Shown here: positions 34,193-41,345 of the stretch, piece by piece
Layout: each line of letters begins with the position of its first letter
Position numbering within the stretch: position 1 is the stretch's first letter
NCBI RefSeq assembly: GCF_026586625.1
Contig: NZ_JAODIW010000008.1
Span: 204,382 to 268,381 of the forward strand
Reading direction: 5' to 3'
Length of the DNA stretch: 64,000 bases
DNA from: Halobium salinum
GTDB lineage: Archaea; Halobacteriota; Halobacteria; Halobacteriales; Haloferacaceae
Translations under genes and position numbers: made by a program
Notes under the pieces: generated by a model
Told to the model about the DNA's origin: nothing
The model's database searches: none
The model's input: only the letters and a program-made list of their open reading frames with translations

Positions 34193-34429
34193 TCAGTCGC
34201 CGCCCTCGCCGGTCAGCCGGCCGACCGTCTCCAACAGGTCGACGACGGCTTCGAGCAGCCGGTCGACTTGCCGTATCAGGTCGACGAGCCAGTCGAGTTG
34301 CAGTGCGACGGCTCCGTGACTCGCGATGGGTACGGAGGAGGCTACGTCGCCGGCGTCGACGCCGACGGCCAGGGCGAGCGCGAGGGCGCCAGCCGCCACG
34401 AACAGGTGTGTAGAGGGGCGATGTTTCAC
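34193..34429 (-). CDS. Hypothetical small exported protein
   Basis: 78 aa. N-terminal hydrophobic helix (THLFVAAGALALALAVGVDAG), then an amphipathic helix, WLVDLIRQVDRLLEAVVDLLETVGRL. No cysteines or family signature. The helical pattern could be a small membrane-associated adaptor. It stands alone between the epimerase and the HD-domain gene; moderately supported by composition only. Confidence 0.42.
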   Translation of the reverse strand: MKHRPSTHLFVAAGALALALAVGVDAGDVASSVPIASHGAVALQLDWLVDLIRQVDRLLEAVVDLLETVGRLTGEGGD

Positions 34430-34561
34430 TACAGCCGTGTTCCCCTCCCAACGGTCAAAGGGTGTCGGCCGTCGTCTACCTCGGTCGCCGGAGGCGGACG
34501 CTCGCCTCGGCGTAGCTGTCGCTGTCCGCCCGGCGTCCCGGGCGGGGAGAATCGCCGCGAC

Positions 34562-35260
34562 TCAGTCCCTGCCGTCGCTGCCGCGGATGCGCTCCATCTC
34601 GGCGACCTCCTCCTCCAGCCACTCGCGGAACCACTTCACGCGTTTGAGGCGCTGGTGGGCGATACTCTCGGCGGTGTCGCTGACGATGCGCGCGGAGTGG
34701 TCGCGGCCGCGTTCGAGCACGCGGTCGACCATCTCGGCGGCGTCCATGTGGGTGCGGGCCTCGTACCCCATCCGGAGGAGCATTAGCGCGGTGCCGTTGG
34801 CGCCGACCTTGTCGAGGATGTCCGCCTCCATGAGACAGCGGGCTTCGAGCGACACGTCCTCCAGTGACCCCTGATAGGAGTGGTCGGAGACGCACTGGCA
34901 GATTTGGTCGACGAACGACGCCGGATACTCGCCGCGCGATTCGAGGTACTCGCGGGCGACACGCGCGCCCTCCTCGGCGTGGACGTCCTGTTCGGCGTCG
35001 AGCTTCGCGATGTCGTGAAACAGCGCGGCGACCCGGACGATGTCGGGGTCGGCCCCCTCCTCCTCGGCGATGTAGCTGGCGAGGTCGACGACGTTCAGGA
35101 TGTGGTTGTACCGGTACTCGGCGCTGTGCCAGGGGTACCAACGCATTCGCCCGCCGTCATCCTCGTTCTCGACGCTCGCGGCCAGATAGTCGTAGACGAA
35201 CCGCTTCATCTCCGCGAACTCCTCGTCGGAGACGGAGGACTCCTTTATCTCGACGCCCAC
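34562..35260 (-). CDS. HD-domain phosphohydrolase
   Basis: 232 aa metal-dependent phosphohydrolase of the HDIG type. Metal ligands are in YRYNHILNVVDLA (first His) and ALFHDIAKLD (His-Asp near 87-88), with CVSDHSYQGS supplying a later His. Members act on nucleotides or cyclic dinucleotides; the substrate here is unknown. The homologous frame starts at GTG 35260, but a TATA-like CGCCTAAGAGG (about 35322-35332) and an ATG at 35295 in another frame raise the possibility of an upstream ORF or a start in a shifted frame. Confidence 0.85.
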   Translation of the reverse strand: MGVEIKESSVSDEEFAEMKRFVYDYLAASVENEDDGGRMRWYPWHSAEYRYNHILNVVDLASYIAEEEGADPDIVRVAALFHDIAKLDAEQDVHAEEGARVAREYLESRGEYPASFVDQICQCVSDHSYQGSLEDVSLEARCLMEADILDKVGANGTALMLLRMGYEARTHMDAAEMVDRVLERGRDHSARIVSDTAESIAHQRLKRVKWFREWLEEEVAEMERIRGSDGRD

Positions 35261-35295
35261 GGTGACACCTCGCGCGGGAATCCGTCGTTACTCAT
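35245..35295 (-). CDS. 16-codon upstream ORF overlapping the HD gene start
   Basis: MSNDGFPREVSPWASR, ATG at 35295 about 30 bases after a TATA-like CGCCTAAGAGG, stop inside the HD coding sequence in a different frame. It would be a leaderless uORF that could reduce HD translation, or it may be chance. Confidence 0.3.
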   Translation of the reverse strand: MSNDGFPREVSPWASR

Positions 35296-35562
35296 TGTTG
35301 TTGGAAGTGAGGGTACTTCGCCTCTTAGGCGTTACGACAGGTTTTAGAGGGATGAATCCGCCACGGAAGCGAGGCGAGACCGGCCGTCGCCGGCAGAAGC
35401 GTCCGGATTCCGACAGAGTCGACGGGGTGGCGTGCGACCGCGGGCGGCGGTATAGGAGCGTCTGCAACTGTCTAGGCACTCGACCGCACGCTGTCGTGCG
35501 GTCCGATATGCCGGGACCTGCAGACGCTACTATATAAGTCGGTGTGGCGACTCCCCTCGAAC
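35296..35562. other. Intergenic region with divergent promoters
   Basis: Gap between the HD gene (minus) and alaX (plus). It carries the HD TATA-like element at about 35322-35332 on the minus strand and, at the other end, CTACTATATAAGTCGG (TATATAAG at 35531-35538), a textbook archaeal TATA 25-32 bases before the alaX GTG. No gene seen between them. Confidence 0.6.
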
Positions 35563-36408
35563 GTGACCGAGGCACGCTACCTGCGGGACACCGACACCAG
35601 GGAGTTCGAGGCGCGCGTCGAACGTCGGCTCGACGACCGCGTCGTGCTCGACGAGACCTGTTTCTACCCGACCGGCGGCGGCCAGCCCCACGACACCGGC
35701 GAACTCGTCGTGGCCGGTGGGACGGGGGCGGACGGAACGACCGGCAGGGACGCGGCCGGACCGGAGACGTGGCGAGTCGTCGACGTGACGAAACGGGACA
35801 CGATATACCACCGACTGGACGCCGACGGCGGCGGTTCCGACCTGCCACCCGAGGGAGCGACCGTCCGGGGTCGGGTCGACTGGGGCCGGCGCTCCGCCCA
35901 CATGCGCTATCACACGGCTCAGCACCTCCTCTCGGGCGTCTTGCTCTCCGAGTTCGACGCGCCGACGACCGGGAACCAGCTCTACACCGACCACGCCCGC
36001 CTCGACTGTGCGTACCCCCGGTTCGACGAGGAGGACCTGGAGACGCTCGAACGGCGCCTGAACGCGCTCGTCGACGACGCGCTCCCGGTCCGCTGGTACG
36101 AACTCGACCGCGCGGAGGCGACGCTCGACCCCGACCGAACCCGAATCTCGCTCCTACCGGACTCCATCACCGAGGTCCGAATCGTCGAAATCGGCCCCGA
36201 AGACGACCCGTTCGACCGCACCGCCTGCGCCGGCACACACGTCTCGAACACCGAGGAGGTCGGCCCGGTCCGAGTGACCGGGCGACGGACACAGGGGAGC
36301 GAGGAGGAGCGAATCGAGTTCGTGTTGGGAGAGACGGGCGACGGTGACGGAGCCGACGGGGGCGACCGGAACCACGGAGCCGACGTGGAGACGGAGCGAG
36401 GGCGATGA
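35563..36408 (+). CDS. alaX: Alanyl-tRNA editing protein AlaX
   Basis: 281 aa trans-editing hydrolase that removes Ser (and Gly) from mischarged tRNA-Ala. FYPTGGGQP (34-42) is the AlaRS-type N-terminal glycine-rich loop. Zinc ligands are HTAQH (117-121) and CAGTH (222-226). Size fits the AlaX-M group. GTG 35563 is preferred because the strong TATATAAG lies about 28 bases upstream, so the transcript would begin at this codon; an in-frame GTG at 35542 would be inside the promoter. The C-terminus is a disordered acidic tail, and DUF3179 overlaps the stop (ATGA). Confidence 0.92.
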   Translation: MTEARYLRDTDTREFEARVERRLDDRVVLDETCFYPTGGGQPHDTGELVVAGGTGADGTTGRDAAGPETWRVVDVTKRDTIYHRLDADGGGSDLPPEGATVRGRVDWGRRSAHMRYHTAQHLLSGVLLSEFDAPTTGNQLYTDHARLDCAYPRFDEEDLETLERRLNALVDDALPVRWYELDRAEATLDPDRTRISLLPDSITEVRIVEIGPEDDPFDRTACAGTHVSNTEEVGPVRVTGRRTQGSEEERIEFVLGETGDGDGADGGDRNHGADVETERGR

Positions 36409-37478
36409 ACGTCCAGCAGGTGCTCCCGAGGGACGCCATCCCGAGCGTCGACGACCCGTCGTTCGTGACCGACTACGACGGTCGAGCGGACGACGAAGTA
36501 ATCGTGGTCGACGTCGTCGACGCCGCCGTCGCCGACGACACTGCCGACGCCGCCGACGGTGGTGAGGTGGCCCGGGCCTACCCCGTTCGCTACCTCCACT
36601 ACCACGAGATTGTCAACGACCGCGTCGGCGACGTGCCGGTCGCGGTGACGTGGTGTCCGCTCTGCGGGAGCGCCGTCGTGTACGACCGGCGGGTCAGCGG
36701 GGAGGGTGAGAGCCGAATCCTGGAGTTCGGCGTCTCGGGCAAACTCGCGGACGACGACCTCGTCATGTACGACCGAGAGACCGAGTCGGAGTGGAAGCAG
36801 TCGCTCGGACGCTGCATCGCCGGGCCGCTCGAGGGCCACGAACTCGACGTGCTCCCGGCGTCGCTGACGACGTGGGGCAGGTTCCGCGAGACCCATCCCG
36901 AGGGGGTCGTACTTGCACCACCGGGTGGAGCCAGCGAGGCCGCCAGCGACACCGACGACCCGGCACCCATCGACTACGACGCCGCGCCGTACGAGGCGTA
37001 CTTCGAGATGGAGGGCTTCGGGCTGGGAGCCCACCGGGGCGACGACAGCCGCGACTGGAACCGAACGGACCTCGACCCGAAGACGGTCGTCCTCGGCGTC
37101 GAATCGGGCGGAGAGGCGATCGGGTTCCCGCTCCCGGTGGTCGAGGCGGAGGGTGGCGTCGTGACCGCCACCGTCGGCGACGTAGCGGCGGTGGTGTTCG
37201 CGGGCGACGGGGGCGTTCACGCGTTCGAGCGCCCGACAGGGTTCGAGTTCCGGCGAGGGGACGGGACCGACGACGGCGACGTGACCGCCGACAGCGACGT
37301 GACCGACGGCGACGATGACCAAACTGGGCGGTTCGTCGCCGACGGTACGACGTGGGACGGCGCCACGGGCGTCGGCGCGGACGGGCGTCAGTTGGTGCGA
37401 CTCCCGGCGCGTCGGCTGTTCGCCTTCGCCTGGCAGGACGACCACGGTCGGGACGCGTTCTTCGGGGTGGAGGGCTGA
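36405..37478 (+). CDS. DUF3179 domain-containing protein
   Basis: 357 aa. The family core is clear: AYPVRYLHYHEIVNDRVGDVPVAVTWCPLCGSAVVYDR (about 61-98; paired Cys in WCPLCGS), then EFGVSGKLADDDLVMYDRETESEWKQ and LPASLTTWGRFRETHPEGVVL. It has no signal peptide. The molecular function of DUF3179 is unknown; the CPLC pair could bind metal or be redox-active. An acidic repetitive insert lies at about 285-310. Translation is coupled to alaX by a four-base overlap. Confidence 0.85.
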   Translation: MNVQQVLPRDAIPSVDDPSFVTDYDGRADDEVIVVDVVDAAVADDTADAADGGEVARAYPVRYLHYHEIVNDRVGDVPVAVTWCPLCGSAVVYDRRVSGEGESRILEFGVSGKLADDDLVMYDRETESEWKQSLGRCIAGPLEGHELDVLPASLTTWGRFRETHPEGVVLAPPGGASEAASDTDDPAPIDYDAAPYEAYFEMEGFGLGAHRGDDSRDWNRTDLDPKTVVLGVESGGEAIGFPLPVVEAEGGVVTATVGDVAAVVFAGDGGVHAFERPTGFEFRRGDGTDDGDVTADSDVTDGDDDQTGRFVADGTTWDGATGVGADGRQLVRLPARRLFAFAWQDDHGRDAFFGVEG

Positions 37479-37589
37479 GGAGGGGAGCCTCCCCCTCGTG
37501 AGGCGTCGGACCCCGGCAAACGAAGTGGGGGCCGACCCGTGACCGCCCGACAGCACGGGGGTCGGCACCGATTTTTCACCGTGTGACGG

Positions 37590-37602
37590 GATACCTATTT
37601 AC
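37590..37602 (+). promoter_or_regulatory. Promoter of the MC1 gene
   Basis: GATACCTATTTACG, an AT-rich element in GC-rich sequence, about 30-40 bases before ATG 37631; predicts a short leader of up to about ten bases. Confidence 0.5.
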
Positions 37603-37630
37603 GCTCCGGCCGAGAGACGGGAATCGAACT

Positions 37631-37942
37631 ATGCCCCGTGAGGACGGCAAGCGCAACTTCGCGCTCCGCGATGCGGACGGTTCCGAGAACAGCGTCTACA
37701 GCGGCAACACCCCGCGTCAGGCCGCGCTGAAGGCGGCACGGCGGCTCCACCCCGCTCCGAGCGAGGAGGCGGTCGACGACCACGCGGAGCTCCGACTCCG
37801 CGAGAAGGGGACGGACCGGGTCCACGTCTACCACGGCTGGGCCTGGACCGAAGAGAAGCCCGACGACGGCCCCGACTGGATGCCCGACTCGGTGACGCGA
37901 GCGAACGTCTCGAAGCAGGGCATCGAACACATCGACGAGTAG
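37631..37942 (+). CDS. Non-histone chromosomal protein MC1
   Basis: 103 aa DNA-bending architectural protein. The MC1 pattern is clear: KRNFALRDADGSENSVYSGNTPRQAALKAARRLHP near the N-terminus, then LRLREKGTDRVHVYHGWAWTEEKPDDGPDWMPDSV (about 48-83). The acid-rich version is typical for haloarchaea. MC1 binds DNA as a monomer and sharply bends it. ATG 37631 is supported by the nearby TATA element; upstream codons are not family-like. Confidence 0.95.
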   Translation: MPREDGKRNFALRDADGSENSVYSGNTPRQAALKAARRLHPAPSEEAVDDHAELRLREKGTDRVHVYHGWAWTEEKPDDGPDWMPDSVTRANVSKQGIEHIDE

Positions 37943-38236
37943 CCGAGGACGCTCGGGGGCCCTGTCGGTCGACTCGGTCGGCGGACGACGCCGTTCGACC
38001 GAGAGGGCAGTTCGGGTGTCGGAACATCATACAGAAGAGAGCATATCGGTCGTGTCGCCGAGGGCGTCCGGCACGAGCAACGAGTGGACTGTCAGACCCC
38101 GGTCGTTCGCTCCCTGCTGTGAGGTCTCGGTGTCGACACGGCTGCTCGCCGACGCCCACAAAAGTAGTAGTCCCGGGCGGATTCGAACCGCGAGGACTCA
38201 CCGTCCGCTATTCGTCCTCACTTCGTTCGGACAGAA
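37943..38236. other. Intergenic region with a partial tRNA-Gln copy and a hairpin
   Basis: No gene. It holds a 24-base copy of the tRNA-Gln 3' end (38168-38191) and a hairpin (38210-38237; stem ATTCGTCC/GGAC-A-GAAT with one bulge, loop TCACTTCGTTC, the reverse complement of GAACGAAGTGA) between that copy and the intact tRNA gene. The left part, from 37943 to about 38165, shows nothing I recognise. Confidence 0.6.
38168..38191 (-). repeat. 24-base exact duplicate of the tRNA-Gln 3' end
   Basis: Identical to 38237-38260: discriminator, acceptor 3' strand, T-stem, T-loop. It is in the same orientation, 45 bases downstream of the tRNA gene. The flanking sequence cannot supply the missing 5' acceptor strand, so it is not a second tRNA. 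Confidence 0.85.
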
Positions 38237-38309
38237 TAGTCCCGGGCGGATTCGAACCGCCGTCAACGGCTCCAAAGGCCGTTATGATTGGCCACTACAC
38301 CACGGGACT
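38237..38309 (-). tRNA. tRNA-Gln (anticodon TTG)
   Basis: 73-base cloverleaf read on the minus strand. Acceptor stem AGTCCCG/CGGGACT with discriminator A, anticodon stem ACGGC/GCCGT around loop CTTTGGA (anticodon TTG), and T arm GGCGG-TTCGAAT-CCGCC. No intron and no encoded CCA. Confidence 0.95.
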
Positions 38310-38371
38310 GCGCAGCAGTTCGTACGAAACCCCGACACAATAGCGTTGCCGTTCGGTCCGCCCGGGCCGCC

Positions 38372-38806
38372 TCAGTCCGCCGGTCGCTCGCTCTCCAGTT
38401 CGAGGTACCGACAGGCGTCGCTCTCGGGGTCGAAGCAGTCCGGACACTCGGCGTTGCGGTCGATGATGGTGTCCAGTCGCTCGGCGACGAGGTCGTCGAT
38501 GACCGGTTCCAACTCGCGAGCCTCCTCGCGGAACTCGTCGACGGCGAGCACGTTCGCGAGGAAGCGCTCGATGACGCAGTAGGTTTCGAGGGCGTCGCGG
38601 GCCTTCACGATGCCCTCCTCGGTGAGCGAGACGCCCTTGTACTTCTCGTGTTCGGCGAGCCCGCGGGATTCGAGCTTGCCGATCATCTCGTTGGCGCTCG
38701 CGGGACTCACGTCGAGCGTGTCCGCGAGGCGGCCGGTCGAGGCGGGACCGTCCTCGACCTGCTGGATGAGGTAGATCGCCTTCAGGTACTGGTCGGCCGT
38801 GTTCAT
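38372..38806 (-). CDS. DtxR/MntR-family metal-dependent repressor
   Basis: 144 aa metalloregulator. A winged helix occupies about 1-65 (YLKAIYLIQQVEDGPASTGRLADTLDVSPASANEMIGKLESRGLAEHEKYKGVSLTEEG). The metal-binding dimerisation domain follows (LETYCVIERFLANVLAVDEFREEARELEPVID), with a Cys-rich end NAECPDCFDPESDACRYLE that is typical of haloarchaeal members. It probably senses Fe or Mn and represses uptake or storage genes. It lies 40 bases downstream of a ferritin-like gene on the same strand, so autoregulation of that pair is likely. Confidence 0.9.
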   Translation of the reverse strand: MNTADQYLKAIYLIQQVEDGPASTGRLADTLDVSPASANEMIGKLESRGLAEHEKYKGVSLTEEGIVKARDALETYCVIERFLANVLAVDEFREEARELEPVIDDLVAERLDTIIDRNAECPDCFDPESDACRYLELESERPAD

Positions 38807-38846
38807 CGTCGCCCTCGGCTGTGTGGCGTGGTTCGCGTCGCTGGGG

Positions 38847-39344
38847 TCATTCGCGTGTCTCCATAATCTGAGTCACTTCCTCGACGCCGGCGGCCTCCTC
38901 TTCGCGGATCTCCCGGAGCTCCTTCAGAAGGTGCTCCCGGTCGACGGAGAACTCGGCGTCGCTGGCCTCGATGGCCTCGATGAGGTCGTCGTAGAACTTG
39001 TACGCCGTCTCCTCGTTGCAGAGCTGGTCGTAGAGGACCCCGTCGAAGTCCTCGGGTTTCGTCTGTCCGTACTTCGCCTCGACGAGCGTCTCGATGTCCT
39101 CGAAGGGGATGGACTCGGCGTCGAGTTCGTCGATGACGGTTTCGAGGCGCTCGCGGTGGTCCGCGGACTCCTCCGCGGCCTCCTCGAGCAGCGTCTCGAT
39201 TTCGGGGTCCAGCTTCCGGTCCTCGTCGGCGAGCGACTGGTAGTTGTGGTACGCGCGCGCCTCGACGACCTCCTCCAGCACGACCCCAATCTGGAGGAGC
39301 CGGGCGAGCTGGTGGTCGGAGGCGACGCGGTGGCCGACGCTCAC
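38847..39344 (-). CDS. Ferritin-like four-helix-bundle protein
   Basis: 165 aa, almost entirely helical. Carboxylate-bridged diiron ligands are suggested by LEEVVEARAYHNYQ, EEAAEESADHRERLE (E-x-x-H), NEETAYKFYDDLIEAIE and the last helix. This is the rubrerythrin/ferritin-like plan: iron storage or peroxide scavenging. It is upstream of the DtxR-type repressor in one operon. The start is GTG 39344, whose GTGA overlaps the stop of a 16-codon upstream ORF. Confidence 0.82.
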   Translation of the reverse strand: MSVGHRVASDHQLARLLQIGVVLEEVVEARAYHNYQSLADEDRKLDPEIETLLEEAAEESADHRERLETVIDELDAESIPFEDIETLVEAKYGQTKPEDFDGVLYDQLCNEETAYKFYDDLIEAIEASDAEFSVDREHLLKELREIREEEAAGVEEVTQIMETRE

Positions 39345-39391
39345 GCGCTCCCCCGGCCGGTCGACTGACGTGGCGATGCGTCCGCAGTCAT
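39341..39391 (-). CDS. 16-codon upstream ORF of the ferritin-like gene
   Basis: MTADASPRQSTGRGSA, with ATG 39391 about 30 bases after a CGCTTAAGTCG TATA-like element (39418-39428), so it would be read from the mRNA 5' end. Its TGA overlaps the ferritin GTG (GTGA), the normal coupling geometry. Alternatively the true ferritin N-terminus is here and a one-base frameshift separates it. Confidence 0.35.
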   Translation of the reverse strand: MTADASPRQSTGRGSA

Positions 39392-39488
39392 CTGTTCACC
39401 GAAAGTACGGGGCGTGTACGACTTAAGCGGTTCCCTCGCCGTCGGTCGGCACCTCCGACCTGCGAGGAAACCCGTCCCCGGCGTTACT

Positions 39489-39968
39489 TCACTTCGTCGC
39501 GGTCGACTCGGGAGTCGCGCCCACGTCCGCGAGGAACCCCAGGGCGTCGGCTTCGGCCCACGCCTCGACGACCTTCCCGTCCCGCACGCGGTTGATGACG
39601 ACGCCCGTCGTCGTTCCTTCTTCGCGTGGACTCGGCGCCGACGAACGGCCCTTCGTGGTGCCCGAGTAGTGCAGGTACATGCAGACGAGGTCCGCCTCGT
39701 CGTCACAGAAGCACAGTTCCTCTCTCGCCTCGAAGTCGGGGAACGTCGCGTGGACCTCCTTCGCGTAGGCCTCGGAGGCGTCGATGCCCGTCGTCTCGCC
39801 GCCGGGGCCGCCGTAGAAGACGCAGTCCTTGGCGTACAGCCTCGGGCTGGCGTCGTACTCCTTTCCGTTCCAGACCTTCTCGACGGTGCGGCGGCAACAC
39901 TGCGGAAACGAAGGTCGAGGGCGGGGTCCCGTTCTCGTGCGGACAGTACGATTTTCGGGAGTGTCCAC
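39489..39968 (-). CDS. SnoaL-like (NTF2 fold) protein
   Basis: 159 aa. The core reads TVEKVWNGKEYDASPRLYAKDCVFYGGPGG (about 29-58), then YAKEVHATFPDFEAREELCFCDDEADLVCMYLHYSGTTKG and GVVINRVRDGKVVEAWAEAD, the SnoaL/ester-cyclase pattern. The fold is a cone with an open pocket used by cyclases, isomerases and carriers; no catalytic assignment is possible. The first 25 residues (Arg/Pro-rich) do not look like the family, so the true start may be later or the 5' end may be damaged. Confidence 0.68.
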   Translation of the reverse strand: MDTPENRTVRTRTGPRPRPSFPQCCRRTVEKVWNGKEYDASPRLYAKDCVFYGGPGGETTGIDASEAYAKEVHATFPDFEAREELCFCDDEADLVCMYLHYSGTTKGRSSAPSPREEGTTTGVVINRVRDGKVVEAWAEADALGFLADVGATPESTATK

Positions 39969-40084
39969 ACGGAGAGAGCGGGTCTCGACGGGGCCGGCGC
40001 TCGTCTCGGGGCAGTCACTCCGACGGTCGTCGACGGTGAGAAAAGAGAACCCGTGAAACGGGCGTGAAACGCGACCGCGTCAGC

Positions 40085-41320
40085 TCAGGACCGGAGCCGC
40101 TGGGCGATAAGCTCCTGCAGGTCCTCGCGGAACTCCTCGACTTCGATCTCCTCGAGGACGGGGACGAAGAACCCTTCCACGAGCATGTTCCGGGCCGTCC
40201 GCGTCGGGATGGAGCGCGACTCCATGTAGAACAGGTCCTCCTTGTCGACCTGTCCGACGGTGGCCGCGTGGGAGGCCTCGGTGTCGTGGTTGTTGATGAT
40301 GAGCTTCGGCGAGGCGTCGGCCTCGGACTCGTCGCTCAGCATCAGCGTGTTCTCGCGCTGGTAGGAGTTGGTGTCCCAGGCGTCGCGGCCGACGTCTTGG
40401 ACGCCCTCGTACACCGAGCGCGCGCGGTCGTCGAGCACGCCCCGGGTGACGAGGTCGGCCGTCGTGTGCTCGGCCTTGTGCCAGACGCGGGCGTTCACGT
40501 CGAAGTGCTGGTCGCCGTGGCCGAAGAACGCGCCGACGATCTTCGTCTCCGAGGAGTCGCCGTTGAGTTCGGTCTCGACGTCCGAGCGCGTGAGCCGCGA
40601 GCCGATGTTCCCCTCGATCCAGTTGATGGTCGAGTAGACGTCGGCGTCGCCGCGCTTCAGCGTGTACGTGTAGGTGTCCTCGTCGAGCGTCTGGAGCGAG
40701 CCGTACTGGACGTACGAGTTCTCGCCCGCGGCGATTTCGACGAGGTTGCTGAAGTAGCGCTCCTCGCCGGCCTCGGCGTCGAAGTCGCCGTCGGCGCCCT
40801 CGCCGGAGCTGATGCCCTCGAGGATGGTCGCCGAGGCGGACTCCTCGGTGACGACGAGCGTGTGGCTGAACAGCGACCGGGAGTTCATCTCGGCGCGCAC
40901 CTTGATGTCCTCGGCGTCGACGCCCTCGGGGATGTAGACGAGCGTCCCGGTCGTGAACAGTGCCGCGGAGAGCGCGGTCAGGTAGTTCGACTCGAGGTCG
41001 ACGACGCTGCCGAAGTGCTCCTCCAGCAGGTCGCCGTGCTCCGAGAGCGCCTCGGTGAAGGGGAGCACCGTCGCCCCCTCGGCGTCGACGCGCTCGGTCT
41101 CGTCTTCGGCGCCGAGCGGGTCGACGAGTTCCTCGAAGTCGAGCGCCTCCAGGTTGGTCCATCGACGGCCGGGCGTCTGGATGACGTCCGGCAGGTCGAG
41201 CTCTTCGAGCGCGGAGAGCGCCTCCAGGCGTCGCTGGAGGAGCCACTCCGGTTCGTCGCGCTCCTCGGAGATGGTGCGAACCGTCTCCTCGGAGATGTCG
41301 GCAGGCAGTGTCGTACTCAT
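40085..41320 (-). CDS. sufD: Fe-S cluster assembly protein SufD
   Basis: 411 aa beta-helix protein; forms SufBC2D with SufB and SufC and helps build or transfer Fe-S clusters. It contains the SufB/SufD helical repeat (HTLVVTEESASATILEG; VEIAAGENSYVQYGSLQTLDEDTYTYTL; HFDVNARVWHKAEHTTADL) and the family end DTEASHAATVGQVDKEDLFYMESRSIP. Its N-terminus (SEETVRTISEERDEPEWLLQRRLEAL) parallels SufB, showing paralogy. Last gene of the sufCBD operon. Confidence 0.93.
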   Translation of the reverse strand: MSTTLPADISEETVRTISEERDEPEWLLQRRLEALSALEELDLPDVIQTPGRRWTNLEALDFEELVDPLGAEDETERVDAEGATVLPFTEALSEHGDLLEEHFGSVVDLESNYLTALSAALFTTGTLVYIPEGVDAEDIKVRAEMNSRSLFSHTLVVTEESASATILEGISSGEGADGDFDAEAGEERYFSNLVEIAAGENSYVQYGSLQTLDEDTYTYTLKRGDADVYSTINWIEGNIGSRLTRSDVETELNGDSSETKIVGAFFGHGDQHFDVNARVWHKAEHTTADLVTRGVLDDRARSVYEGVQDVGRDAWDTNSYQRENTLMLSDESEADASPKLIINNHDTEASHAATVGQVDKEDLFYMESRSIPTRTARNMLVEGFFVPVLEEIEVEEFREDLQELIAQRLRS

Positions 41321-41345
41321 TGAATCGTAATCGTCGTCCTCGGAG

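Noticed and set aside
38168-38240. Possible second tRNA downstream of tRNA-Gln
   Set aside because: Only the 3' half is present; there is no 5' acceptor strand, D arm or anticodon stem that would fold.
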